In this document: positions 16,642-25,131 of the stretch, one piece after another
Layout of the letters: every line of letters begins with the position of its first letter
Numbering within the stretch: position 1 is the stretch's first letter
From: Halomonas sp. 707D7
GTDB taxonomy: Bacteria > Pseudomonadota > Gammaproteobacteria > Pseudomonadales > Halomonadaceae
Direction of reading: 5' to 3'
DNA length: 54,856 nt
Assembly: GCF_024158715.1 (NCBI RefSeq)
Contig: NZ_JAMZBC010000003.1
Span: forward strand, 1-54,856
Position numbers and translations under genes: made by a program
Notes under the pieces: generated by a model
What the model was told of the DNA's origin: nothing
Database searches by the model: none
What the model saw: only the letters and a program-made list of their open reading frames with translations

Positions 16642-17439
16642 TCAATACGTGCTTGAAGCGTTATGCGTAGTCTGCTCCTTGTAAAGGGCCACCGTGGCCA
16701 TGGCGCTCTGACGCAACAGGCTGATGTCGATTCCCACGGCAATGAAGTGACAGCCCAGTGCTTCATAGCGGCGAGCATCCTCTTCAAGGGGGGCAAGAAT
16801 ACCGACCGGCTTACCCGCCGCTTTAGCCACCTTGATCACCGTCTCGATGGCTTGCTGCACCTCGGGGTGGCCTGGATTGCCCGGATGCCCCATCCCCACC
16901 GATAAATCGGCCGGTCCGATGAATACCGCATCGACCCCCTCGGTGTTGGCGATCGCCTCGGCGGATTCGACCCCTTTGGGGGACTCCACCTGCACGATCA
17001 GACAGAGCGATTCATGCGCCCTGGACAAGTAGTCGTCCACACCATCCCAACGCGTCGCCCGTACCAGCCCACCGCCCACACCGCGAACACCGTGTGGGGG
17101 ATAACGTGTCGCCCGCACCAACGCCGCCGCCTGATCGGCACTTTCGACCATGGGAACCATGAGCGTCTGAGCACCAACGTCGAGCAGTTGCTTGATCAGT
17201 GCCGGATCCTGATTAACACAGCGCACTACCGGCGCACTCTGGTAAGGCAGCACCGCCTGTAACTGAGCCAGAATAGTGGGCACCGTATTGGGTGCATGCT
17301 CACCATCGATAAGCAGCCAGTCAAAACCGGTCCCCGCGATAATTTCGGCCGCATACCCTGTCGCAAAACCGGCCCAACAGCCCCATTGGGTCGTGTCACT
17401 CGCCAGCGCTTTCTTGAACTCATTAACGGGCATTTGCAT
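16642..17439 (-). CDS. 2-keto-3-deoxy-L-rhamnonate aldolase (HpcH/HpaI family)
   Basis: 265-residue class II aldolase of the HpcH/HpaI family. Motifs: WLLIDGEHAPN (metal and substrate loop), LMVPMVESADQA, LIVQVESPKGVE with the metal-binding Glu, and FIGPADLSVGMG with the Asp ligand. In the RhmA/YfaU subgroup it splits 2-keto-3-deoxy-L-rhamnonate to pyruvate and L-lactaldehyde. The neighbours fit exactly: rhamnose dehydrogenase and lactonase upstream, lactaldehyde dehydrogenase downstream. The alternative name 4-hydroxy-2-oxoheptanedioate aldolase is less likely in this context. Start 17439 is 27 bases after the preceding gene. Confidence 0.87.
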   Translation of the reverse strand: MQMPVNEFKKALASDTTQWGCWAGFATGYAAEIIAGTGFDWLLIDGEHAPNTVPTILAQLQAVLPYQSAPVVRCVNQDPALIKQLLDVGAQTLMVPMVESADQAAALVRATRYPPHGVRGVGGGLVRATRWDGVDDYLSRAHESLCLIVQVESPKGVESAEAIANTEGVDAVFIGPADLSVGMGHPGNPGHPEVQQAIETVIKVAKAAGKPVGILAPLEEDARRYEALGCHFIAVGIDISLLRQSAMATVALYKEQTTHNASSTY

Positions 17440-17466
17440 GCTTTCGCCTCCTCAAAATAAGAGTAA

Positions 17467-18237
17467 TTACTGCAAATTGACGTACATGCCGCCATCCACC
17501 AGCAGCGATGCCCCGGTGACGTACTGCGCCATGTCGGAGGCCAAAAAGACTAGCGGTCCAGCCAAATCCTCAGGACGCCCCAGGCGGCCAAGAGGCGTAC
17601 GCCCGGCCATGTAATCGCGCTTTTCCTGGTCGGCAAGATCTTCCTTGTTGATATCGGTTTCGATGGTGCCAGGAAGAAGCGCATTGCAGCGGATGCCATA
17701 TGGCCCCAGAGCAACGGCACAGGACTGCATCAACGACAAGAGCCCCGCCTTGGTAGGCGTGTAGTGCGTCTGCATACCGCCCCCCACGAGCGCGCTGATC
17801 GAACTCACCGCAATGATCGCGCCACCACGCCCTTGACGTTTCATCTGATTGGCCGCTGCCTGAACTGCAAAAAAGGCACCGTTGAGGTTCGTGTTCACCG
17901 TGTCGAGATAGGTCTGGCGGGGCATATCCAGGAAGCTATGGAAGGGACAGATACCCGCGTTATTGACGAAGACATCGACACCGCCAAACTGCTCGACGGC
18001 CGCATCGACCAGTAGCTGCCCGGTATCCGGATCTTCTGCAGGCGCCCCAACCGCGACGGCACGGCGACCAAGCGCTTCGATCTCCTGGATCAGTTCGTCT
18101 ACCGCAGCGCGGCTGGAAGGGCTACCGCTGTAACCGATGACGACATTGGCGCCCTGTCGCGCGCACTCGATAGCGGCAGCACGACCGATACCACGAGAGG
18201 CCCCGGTAATGATGACGCTCTTGTCTGCCAGTAACAT
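17467..18237 (-). CDS. L-rhamnose 1-dehydrogenase (SDR family)
   Basis: 256 residues from the start at 18237. Rossmann SDR with the cofactor motif TGASRGIGRA, the NNAG motif (VNNAGICPFHSF), the catalytic Ser in AVSSISALVGG, and YTPTKAG containing the Tyr-x-x-x-Lys pair. The substrate-loop and C-terminal segments (IRCNALLPGTIETDIN, DLADQEKRDYM, LLVDGGMYVNLQ) are typical of L-rhamnose 1-dehydrogenases. It oxidises L-rhamnose to L-rhamnono-1,4-lactone. The chosen start has AAGGGGG 7 bases upstream; an in-frame ATG at 18294 overlaps the neighbouring gene and has no such site. Confidence 0.87.
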   Translation of the reverse strand: MLLADKSVIITGASRGIGRAAAIECARQGANVVIGYSGSPSSRAAVDELIQEIEALGRRAVAVGAPAEDPDTGQLLVDAAVEQFGGVDVFVNNAGICPFHSFLDMPRQTYLDTVNTNLNGAFFAVQAAANQMKRQGRGGAIIAVSSISALVGGGMQTHYTPTKAGLLSLMQSCAVALGPYGIRCNALLPGTIETDINKEDLADQEKRDYMAGRTPLGRLGRPEDLAGPLVFLASDMAQYVTGASLLVDGGMYVNLQ

Positions 18238-18268
18238 GTAAATCCCCCTTGAGATGGATGGATCAGAT

Positions 18269-19153
18269 TTAAATACGGTAGATGCGCCGAGCATTGCTTA
18301 CGAAGAGCGCTTGCTGCTCGGCGTGGCTCGCATCGGCGATGATCTGCGCATAGGCATGCCAGATATCTGCATACCGTGCATAAAGTCCATCAACAGGATA
18401 ATTGGAAGCGAACAGGCATCGCTCTACGCCAAACGCATCTATCGCCTCTAGAATCAGCGGACGAATGCTGCCAAGACTCCACTGATGGTCGAGCATGCCA
18501 AAGCCACTCAGCTTGGTCGCAATGTTGGGTTGGCAAGCCAGCGTCCGCATACCATCACGCCACTCACGCCATCCGCGCACGCCTTGACGGTCCACGTACA
18601 TTCCTGCGTGATTGAGCACGAACTGAATATCGGGGTGGCGCGCGGCAATAGCGGCGGCCTGAGTCATTTGCGAAGGATATATCTGAAGATCGAACGAGAG
18701 CTTCAGCGGCGCTAGCCGCGCTAGATTCTGCTGCCAAAGCGCCTCTTTCATGTAATGGCGCTCGACATAGTCGTAAAGCGGGTCCTGGTGCACATTGAGA
18801 ATCTGGCGCACCCCGCGTACAGCACCGGAGAGAGCGCACTGCGCTTCGAGCCTGGCCGGTGCCTCCGGCTGAGATAGATCCACCCCCACCACCATTGCCG
18901 CGTTCAACGACGGGTATTCGGCAAGCTTGCGAGTCAACCACCGCGTCTCTGCCACAGGGTCATCGGCATCCGCTTCCACGTGAACCAGCCCCACCAGTTC
19001 GATGTCATCGAGCTGATCGAGTAACTCATCCGGCCCGAAGTCACGCGCCATGGGGGTATAATCACCCAGCAGGTTCGGCGTGGGATTCTCGAGCCAAGGC
19101 TGATTGCCCTGATCAAGCGCCCAAAAATGAAGATGCGGATCGACTACTTGCAT
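18269..19153 (-). CDS. L-rhamnono-1,4-lactonase (amidohydrolase family)
   Basis: 294-residue amidohydrolase with the metal-binding VDPHLHFW motif right at the N-terminus, LVHVEADADDP, an FVLNHAGMY strand and the closing FASNYPVDGLY motif with a conserved Asp. This pattern is shared with L-fuconolactonase and rhamnonolactonase, which open the 1,4-lactone formed by the sugar dehydrogenase. Between a rhamnose dehydrogenase (32 bases downstream) and a rhamnose mutarotase, the rhamnonolactone is the likely substrate; L-fucono-lactone cannot be excluded. Its start overlaps the end of the mutarotase gene by 10 bases. Confidence 0.85.
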   Translation of the reverse strand: MQVVDPHLHFWALDQGNQPWLENPTPNLLGDYTPMARDFGPDELLDQLDDIELVGLVHVEADADDPVAETRWLTRKLAEYPSLNAAMVVGVDLSQPEAPARLEAQCALSGAVRGVRQILNVHQDPLYDYVERHYMKEALWQQNLARLAPLKLSFDLQIYPSQMTQAAAIAARHPDIQFVLNHAGMYVDRQGVRGWREWRDGMRTLACQPNIATKLSGFGMLDHQWSLGSIRPLILEAIDAFGVERCLFASNYPVDGLYARYADIWHAYAQIIADASHAEQQALFVSNARRIYRI

Positions 19154-19479
19154 GTAGGCTCTCCCGGCAAGAAAGAGAAGACTTCCTCTAGAGGGACGCT
19201 GACCGGCGAATTATCGGCGGCGGAATCCATGATATCGGCCATATATGTCCACCAGCGCTGCATGACGGGCAAGGCCGAAAGCTGATCCACGGTATGCTCC
19301 TCACGCAGGTACATGATGGCGAATAAGTGCAGGCTTCGAGGGTCGAGGAAAATTCGATACTCTTCGATACCGGCATCGGTCAGCGCTGTTGCAAGCTCTG
19401 GCCACAGCTCATCATGCCGGCGCTGGTACTCCTCTTCCTGCCCCGGGTGGAGCGTCATACGCAGCGCCTTGATAGGCAT
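19144..19479 (-). CDS. rhaM: L-rhamnose mutarotase
   Basis: 111 residues, the normal size for the RhaM family (ferredoxin-like fold). Signature elements: ALRMTLHPGQEEEYQRRHDELWPEL near the N-terminus with the catalytic His, YRIFLDPRSLHLFAIMYL in the middle and MQRWWTYMADIMD near the end. It interconverts alpha and beta L-rhamnose, giving the anomer used by the dehydrogenase. Position next to the lactonase and dehydratase confirms the pathway assignment. Its 3' end overlaps the lactonase start by 10 bases. Confidence 0.92.
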   Translation of the reverse strand: MPIKALRMTLHPGQEEEYQRRHDELWPELATALTDAGIEEYRIFLDPRSLHLFAIMYLREEHTVDQLSALPVMQRWWTYMADIMDSAADNSPVSVPLEEVFSFLPGEPTCK

Positions 19480-19499
19480 AGATAACTCCTCAAATTCGT

Positions 19500-20683
19500 T
19501 TAATGAGTGTAGGGACGTGCCAACTCACAATCGGGGTTCAAGCGCACTCCAAAACCCGGTTTATCCAGCTTAGAGGCGGACATGCAACCGTTCTCGGGTA
19601 CCGGCTCATCCAGCAATAGCGGGTTGAACATGGGAACGACTTCGTCAGCCTTGGGCGCCATCATCAAGAACTCGGCGAACGGACTGTTATGGCGTGTGAT
19701 CACGAAGTGGTAGCTGTAGACCGAAGAACCATGCGGTACGACAAGCTTGTTATGGGCATCGGCAAGCGCTGAAATCTTGATCAGCTCGGTAATACCTCCG
19801 CACCAGCCCACATCGGGCTGAATGATGTCGCAGCACTCCATTTCGAGCAGCATGCGAAACCCCCAACGGGTCGCTTCGTGTTCGCCGGTATTCACGAGCA
19901 TGCCCTTGGGAACATCGCGCTTGAGCTGCGCATAGCCCCAGTAGTCATCGGGCGGCAAGGCCTCCTCGATCCATTTGAGGTCATACGCCTTGGCGCCTTG
20001 GGCCAACCGCGTAGCATAGTTGAGATCCAGGCTCATCCAGCAGTCGTACATCAACCAGAAGTCATCGCCCACGGCGCTACGCATTTTGGCCAGATGCTCA
20101 AGGTTCTTCTTGAGACCTTCTTCACCTTCGGCAGGACCGTGAACCAGCGGCATCTTCCGCCAATGAACCCCATTTCTTTGGCCAGATCGGGGCGGGCCCC
20201 GGTCGCATAGAACACCAGTTCATCGCGAACCGGGCCGCCCAGCAATTGATGGACCGGCAGTTGACGCACCTTACCCAGCAGATCCCAAAGCGCCAGATCC
20301 ACACAGGAAATGGTGTTGATCACAACGCCTTTACGTCCATAATAAAGAGTGGCGTTGAACATCTGATCCCAGATCTTCTCGATCTCACCCACCTGCTTGC
20401 CTTCGATAAAGCGCGCCAAGTGGTTTTCGACAATCCACGCGCCGATCTCTCCGCCTGTGGTAACGGCAAAACCCACCGTGTTGTCACTTGCCTCTACCTC
20501 GACGACAAGTGTTCCCAGAACGTTGAGACCAAAACTGCTCCGGGTCATACGGTACTCAGGGTACTTGCTCATGGGCGTGGCAATTTGTGAATCGATCCAG
20601 TGTCCATCCGCCTGATCGTGATAATCCGCACCGCCACCGCGAACGGTATAGGCGCGCACTTGCTTGATAGTGATATCGCTCAT
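19500..20683 (-). pseudogene. rhmD: L-rhamnonate dehydratase, frameshifted as sequenced
   Basis: Enolase-superfamily dehydratase of about 394 residues once one base is restored. The 5' frame (from ATG 20683) reads well through [18 protein letters not shown] and then turns to unrelated residues, while the 3' frame begins with [14 protein letters not shown]. Reading GGAAGATGCC as GGAAAGATGCC joins the two as [12 protein letters not shown], as in known rhamnonate dehydratases; the missing A maps to plus-strand 20155-20156, where TT would be TTT. Metal and active-site elements are all present downstream (YDCWMSLD, NTGEHEATRWGF, QPDVGWCGGITE, VPHGSSVYSYHF). It would dehydrate L-rhamnonate to 2-keto-3-deoxy-L-rhamnonate. 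Either a recent mutation or a sequencing error; it is the first gene of the operon. Confidence 0.88.
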
Positions 20684-20789
20684 TAACGTTCCTTTTCGCT
20701 ATTATTAACGCCATCGTCTTGAGTAACGTTGTAAGTAAAAGTGCGTTCATGAGCCAATGCTTATCTCGTTCTCCTCGATACCTTTTGGT

Positions 20790-20806
20790 TATCTGACAGA
20801 CAGATA
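20790..20806. promoter_or_regulatory. Candidate LysR-type operator
   Basis: TATCTG-ACAGA-CAGATA, a perfect 6-bp dyad that contains both the T-N11-A and ATC-N9-GAT forms of LysR-type boxes. It is between the divergent LysR gene (starts 20934) and the rhamnose operon (starts 20683), the expected place for the regulator to act on both. A second, weaker dyad GGTG-N8-CACC lies at 20815-20830. Confidence 0.55.
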
Positions 20807-20933
20807 CTCCTAATGGTGCGGCTTTACACCAAGGCAGATAAAAACAGGCGACATAGCCAACTAGACTAATGTCGCACATCTCGAGTCGTTCACTTCGCCA
20901 TACTATTTGGGTATCAAAAAGCAGGAAAACGTC

Positions 20934-21872
20934 ATGGAAAGCTTTCAGTCATTGGCCGCCAAGCTACGCTACAAGCACCTGCTGATGCTTTCGACCCTGG
21001 GAAAACGCAGAAATCTTCATCAGACGGCGGCGGTCATGCACATGTCCCAGCCAGCGGCTACGCGAATGCTGAGCGAAATCGAACGGGTGTTTAACTGCCA
21101 GCTTTTCGAGCGCACCTCGCAGGGCATGCAGCCGACTGGGCCGGGGGAGATGCTGGTCGACTTTGCCGAGAATGCATTGGCGCGCCTGGACCGCTGCGCT
21201 GAAGAGATGCACCGTTACCAGTTAGGCGGGCGTGGACAGTTAACGGTAGGCGCCATTATGGGGGCCGCCCCCGACCTGGTAGCGCAGTCCATTATTGAGA
21301 TGAAGCGCCAGCGCCCTCTTCTACAGATACGCTTGATGGGAGAAACCAGCGACCAGTTAGTAGAGCTTCTTGGGCAGGGAAAGGTGGACATCGCCATTGC
21401 TCGCTATGCTACCTCGATCCAGCACAATCATTTCGATTTCGAACCGTTGGGTAATGAAAATATGGTGACCGTGGTACGCCGTGATCATCCACTCGTCCAA
21501 ACGCGCCTGCCCCCTTTGAAGGAACTGCTCGAAACCTGGCCCTGGATCTTGCAGCCGATTACGACACCCGCACGCCAAGCGCTGGAGAAGGAGTTCGAAA
21601 TGGAGGGGCTGGTGTCACCTCGCGATATTATTGAATGCGGGTCCATCTTTGCAGCGCTGCAACTCGTACAAAAAAGCGATGCCCTGCTGGTCATGGCCGA
21701 AACCGTGCTCAATGACTACCTATCGGCGGGCCTGATCGATAAGCTTCCCATGACTCTGGGGAGAACGCTCGCTCCTTTTGGACTACTGACAAGAAAAGAG
21801 GCCTACCATGGCGAGCCGGTCACCGGTTTTTGCGACATACTGAGAAAAAATGCCACGCAATGGCGAGAATAA
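20934..21872 (+). CDS. LysR family transcriptional regulator of the rhamnose operon
   Basis: 312 residues. N-terminal winged helix-turn-helix at about 12-70 (RNLHQTAAVMHMSQPAATRMLSEIERVFNCQLFERTSQG) is typical LysR. The rest is the two-lobe periplasmic-binding-fold effector domain (LTVGAIMGAAPDLVAQSII, VDIAIARYATS, VTVVRRDHPLV). Divergence from the rhamnose operon with a LysR-type dyad between them makes it the probable activator, with L-rhamnose or a pathway intermediate as coinducer. Known rhamnose activators are usually of AraC or DeoR type, so a LysR here is less usual. ATG 20934 has AGGA at 8 bases; a TTG 27 bases earlier is less likely. Confidence 0.86.
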   Translation: MESFQSLAAKLRYKHLLMLSTLGKRRNLHQTAAVMHMSQPAATRMLSEIERVFNCQLFERTSQGMQPTGPGEMLVDFAENALARLDRCAEEMHRYQLGGRGQLTVGAIMGAAPDLVAQSIIEMKRQRPLLQIRLMGETSDQLVELLGQGKVDIAIARYATSIQHNHFDFEPLGNENMVTVVRRDHPLVQTRLPPLKELLETWPWILQPITTPARQALEKEFEMEGLVSPRDIIECGSIFAALQLVQKSDALLVMAETVLNDYLSAGLIDKLPMTLGRTLAPFGLLTRKEAYHGEPVTGFCDILRKNATQWRE

Positions 21873-21989
21873 TGCCGATTTGAAGAGAAGAGGTGATACC
21901 AAGTATCGCTCTCTGATGATGTGCAAGAGCCGTTCGACTTATCAAATGGCTTTCAAATACTTTATACAGCCCTGCATTTTCTTTAAACA

Positions 21990-22013
21990 GGGCGCCTGAG
22001 GATACAGGCGCCC
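21990..22013. terminator. Strong hairpin between LysR and aldo/keto reductase genes
   Basis: Perfect 9-bp stem GGGCGCCTG-AGGATA-CAGGCGCCC between the converging 3' ends of the LysR gene and the aldo/keto reductase gene, so it can stop transcription from both sides. Flanking U-tracts are short (TTTA-type on the left, AAAA on the right), so the intrinsic strength is uncertain. It also roughly marks the end of the low-GC island. Confidence 0.6.
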
Positions 22014-22056
22014 AGTAAAAAGTGCTCAAGGCTGGGGTTGTGCGCGCTAGTGGGTA

Positions 22057-22869
22057 TTACTGGTCCCACTCTGGCGCCATCTCCGGATTGGCGATGCGCT
22101 CGCCGCGATCGAGGGTGGCGATGTCGGCCATTTCCGCCTCACTTGGCTCGATATCGAAGGCCTTGAAATTTCTCTCGATATTGCGCGCCTTGGTGGAGGA
22201 CGGAATGGTCACGAGCCCGCGCGCCTTGATCCAGGCCAGGGTGATCTCGGCGGGGGGCACGCCGTGGCGGTCGGCGATCCGCTTGAGGACCGGGTCCTGC
22301 ATCACCTTGCCCACCGCCAGCGGCATGTAGGCGGTGATCTCGATGCCCAGGTCTTGGCAGTGCTGCACCAGACGGCGGTTCTGAAGGAACGGATGCACCT
22401 CGATCTGATTGGTGAGGATCTCGCCCTTGCCGAGGATACCGACCGCCTCGTCGATCTGGGCGATGGTGAAGTTGGAGACGCCGATATGACGCGCCTTGCC
22501 TTCGGCCTTCACTTCCTTGAGCGCGGTGAGATAATCGCGCATCGGCACGTCGTCGTTCGGTGACGGCCAGTGGATCAGCAGCAGATCCACGTAGTCGGTC
22601 TTGAGGCGGGCAAGCGACTCGTCCACGCTCTTTCTGAGATCGCTCGGTGTCAGACGGTCGAACCACACCTTGGTCGTCAGGAAGATATCGCTGCGGGGAA
22701 CGCTGCTGTCACGCAGCGCTTCACCGACGGTTTCCTCGTTGGCGTAGAACTGGGCGGTGTCGATATGCCGGTAGCCCGCCTCGAGCGCGGCATGAATGGC
22801 CTGCTTGAGAGTGTCGCCTTCCAGGCGGTAAGTGCCGAGACCGGGGTTGGGCAGAGTGCTTGCGGCCAT
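22057..22869 (-). CDS. Aldo/keto reductase (DkgB-like)
   Basis: 270 residues with AKR signatures: GYRHIDTAQFYANEETVG with catalytic Asp and Tyr, the catalytic Lys in LTTKVWFD, His in LLLIHWPSPNDD, GVSNFTIAQIDEA, and the NADPH-binding IPSSTKARNIERNF loop. It resembles 2,5-diketo-D-gluconate reductase B and reduces small aldehydes or ketoses with NADPH; the true substrate is unknown. The start at 22869 has GGAGG about 7 bases upstream; an in-frame ATG at 22965 is without support. It is divergent from the MFS gene. Confidence 0.88.
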   Translation of the reverse strand: MAASTLPNPGLGTYRLEGDTLKQAIHAALEAGYRHIDTAQFYANEETVGEALRDSSVPRSDIFLTTKVWFDRLTPSDLRKSVDESLARLKTDYVDLLLIHWPSPNDDVPMRDYLTALKEVKAEGKARHIGVSNFTIAQIDEAVGILGKGEILTNQIEVHPFLQNRRLVQHCQDLGIEITAYMPLAVGKVMQDPVLKRIADRHGVPPAEITLAWIKARGLVTIPSSTKARNIERNFKAFDIEPSEAEMADIATLDRGERIANPEMAPEWDQ

Positions 22870-23028
22870 GATTCGTCCTCCTTTTCCAGTACGGCACGTA
22901 CGTGTGCCATCGACGTCAAGTGGATATGGGGCGACCCACCGAGACTTCAACCCTTGCTCATTCATCTAAGGCGCGTGATGTGCCGCTGAGGTAGACTGAT
23001 CCCTTCGCCTGCTAACCACAAGCCCGCC

Positions 23029-24267
23029 ATGCTCCCACACGACGACGCCCCTCTGCCCCTTCATCGCCAGCCCGGTTTCCTGAGCTTTCTACTGTCGCGA
23101 TTGTTCGCCGTCTTCGCCATGCAGATCCAGGCGATCGTGGTGGCCTGGCAGGTGTACGCCATCACCCGCGATGCGATGTCGCTGGCTTACGTCGGCCTTG
23201 CTCAATTCATTCCCATGGTGCTTCTGCTGCTGCCGGCGGGCGACGTGGTGGACCGCTTTCCCCGCAAGCGCATCCTGCAGCTCAGTTGGGCGGCCCAAGG
23301 GCTATGCAGCGCGCTGCTGCTGCTGATCACCCAGACGAGCCCGCAGAGCGTCGTGCCGATCTATCTGGTACTGGCCCTGTTCGGCTGCGCCCGGGCGTTC
23401 ACCGCGCCCACCCTGCAGAGCATGCTGCCCAACCTGGTGCCGCGCTCGCAGCTTGCCCAGGCCATCGCGCTGAACAGCTCGATCATGAAGGTGGCCGTGA
23501 TCAGCGGGCCGCTGCTGGGTGGGGTGCTCTTCGCCCTCGGTGGAGGGCGGTTGGCCTACGCGGTGTGCCTGGGCTGCTTCGTCGTGGCGCTGGCGCTACT
23601 GATGCTGGTACCGGTGCGCTACGTGGAAAAGGTGGCGGCGCTCGAGAGCACCGCCTGGCAGCGCTTCTCGGCAGGCATCCGCTACATTCGCCACCAGCCG
23701 ATCATTCTCGGGGCGATCTCGCTGGATCTGTTCGCGGTGCTGCTCGGCGGCGTGGTGGCGCTTCTGCCCATCTACGCCCAGGAGGTGCTGCAGGTCGGCT
23801 CCGAAGGGCTCGGGGCACTGCGCAGCGCGATCGCCGTGGGGGCACTGTTGATGGGGCTCTATCTGGGGGTGAAGGGCATCACCCGCCGGGCGGGGCACGT
23901 GATGTTCGCCGCGGTGGCGGTGTTCGGGCTGGCGAACCTGGTGTTCGCCTTCTCGACGCTGTTCTGGGTCTCGATGCTCGCCATGCTGGTGGCGGGCGCG
24001 GCGGACATGGTCAGCGTCTACGTGCGCACGACGCTGATCCAGCTGGCCACGCCCGACGAGATGCGCGGGCGGGTGAACGCGGTCAATATGCTGTTCATCG
24101 GCTCGAGCAACGAGCTTGGCGAGTTCCGCGCCGGCAGCATGGCCTCGGCCCTCGGGGTGGTACCCGCCGCGCTGATCGGCGGCGTGGGCACGCTCGCCGT
24201 GGTCGGCGCCTGGATGAAACTCTTCCCGACGCTACGCCGGGTCGACCGTTTCGACGATGCCCGCTGA
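23029..24267 (+). CDS. MFS transporter (EntS-like exporter)
   Basis: 412 residues, about 12 hydrophobic segments. The MFS loop 2-3 motif is GDVVDRFPRKR, and the arrangement FAVFAMQIQAIVVAWQVYAIT, TLQSMLPNLVPRSQLAQAIALNSS and PDEMRGRVNAVNMLFIGSSNELGEF matches the enterobactin exporter (EntS/YbdA) and macrolide-efflux-like group (MFS_3). It should be a proton-driven exporter; substrate not determined. No siderophore gene lies nearby. Its 3' end overlaps the convergent methyltransferase gene by 36 bases. Confidence 0.87.
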   Translation: MLPHDDAPLPLHRQPGFLSFLLSRLFAVFAMQIQAIVVAWQVYAITRDAMSLAYVGLAQFIPMVLLLLPAGDVVDRFPRKRILQLSWAAQGLCSALLLLITQTSPQSVVPIYLVLALFGCARAFTAPTLQSMLPNLVPRSQLAQAIALNSSIMKVAVISGPLLGGVLFALGGGRLAYAVCLGCFVVALALLMLVPVRYVEKVAALESTAWQRFSAGIRYIRHQPIILGAISLDLFAVLLGGVVALLPIYAQEVLQVGSEGLGALRSAIAVGALLMGLYLGVKGITRRAGHVMFAAVAVFGLANLVFAFSTLFWVSMLAMLVAGAADMVSVYVRTTLIQLATPDEMRGRVNAVNMLFIGSSNELGEFRAGSMASALGVVPAALIGGVGTLAVVGAWMKLFPTLRRVDRFDDAR

Positions 24268-25131
24268 GTGCGCCGCGGGGCTCTGCGCCACCATGCGCAC
24301 CACGCTGCCCACCACGATCAGACACGGCGACGGCAGCGGGTGGGCAGCGAGCTTCGCGGGCATGCTCTCGAGCGTGCCGAGAAGCGATTGCTGCTCGACC
24401 TGGCTTGCGTTGGCGACCAGCATGACCGGCCAGTCGTCCGGCAGCCCCGCCTGGCGCAGGCTGTGGCAGATCGCCTCGACTTTCGACAGCCCCATGTAGA
24501 ACACCAGGGTCTCGTCCTTGCGGGCAAGGGCCGACCAGTCCGGCGCGCCGCCTTCACGGCAGAGCTGGGCGGTGATGAAGCGAAGCTGCTGGGCGTGGCC
24601 ACGATCGGTTAGTGGAATGCCCATGCCCGCCGCCGCCGCCGAGGCGGCGGTGATGCCCGGCACGATGCAGGCCCGGATGTTGGCCTCGCCAAGGACGGCG
24701 AGCTCCTCGCCCATGCGCCCGAACACGCCCGGGTCGCCACCTTTCAGACGCACCACCGACTTGCCCGCCCGGGCAAGCGAAACCAGCCGCGCGCCGATCT
24801 CCGCCTGGGGGACGCTGTGGTGGCCACGGCTCTTGCCCACGTAGTAGCGCTCGGCGCCGGGGTGGATCAAGGCCAGCACGTCGTCATCCACCAGCCGGTC
24901 ATAGACCACGGCGTCGGCCTGCATCAGAAGTCTCGCGGCCTTGAGGGTGAGAAGCTCGACATCGCCGCTGCCGGCGCCGACCAGATACACCGTGCCCCTT
25001 TCGCACTCGCCGCGAGTGGGCAGGCAAAGCCGCTCTTTTTTCGCCGGCGTGACCGAGGCCCAAAGGTGGCGGCCAACGCGCGCAAGCGCTTCAGGCCATT
25101 TGTGTCGCAGGTGCTTGTTGAGTACGCGCAC
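24232..25131 (-). CDS. cobA: Uroporphyrinogen-III C-methyltransferase
   Basis: 299 residues from the GTG at 25131. The methylase core (from about residue 45) has VYLVGAGSGDVELLTLKAARLL, the VVYDRLV block, VRLKGGDPGVFGR with the SAM loop, and VPGITAASAAAAGMGIPLTDRG: all SUMT signatures. It methylates uroporphyrinogen III twice to make precorrin-2 for siroheme, the cofactor of the nitrite reductase encoded nearby. An extra basic N-terminal segment of about 45 residues precedes the core. GTG 25131 has GAGGAG about 8 bases upstream and overlaps the end of nasA by 41 bases, so the two are coupled. Confidence 0.88.
   Translation of the reverse strand: MRVLNKHLRHKWPEALARVGRHLWASVTPAKKERLCLPTRGECERGTVYLVGAGSGDVELLTLKAARLLMQADAVVYDRLVDDDVLALIHPGAERYYVGKSRGHHSVPQAEIGARLVSLARAGKSVVRLKGGDPGVFGRMGEELAVLGEANIRACIVPGITAASAAAAGMGIPLTDRGHAQQLRFITAQLCREGGAPDWSALARKDETLVFYMGLSKVEAICHSLRQAGLPDDWPVMLVANASQVEQQSLLGTLESMPAKLAAHPLPSPCLIVVGSVVRMVAQSPAAHSAGIVETVDPA

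Noticed and set aside
20051-20683. Programmed ribosomal frameshift in rhmD
   Set aside because: No slippery heptamer or following pseudoknot is evident at the junction GGAAGATGCC, and the family is not known to use frameshifting; a simple deletion or read error is more likely.
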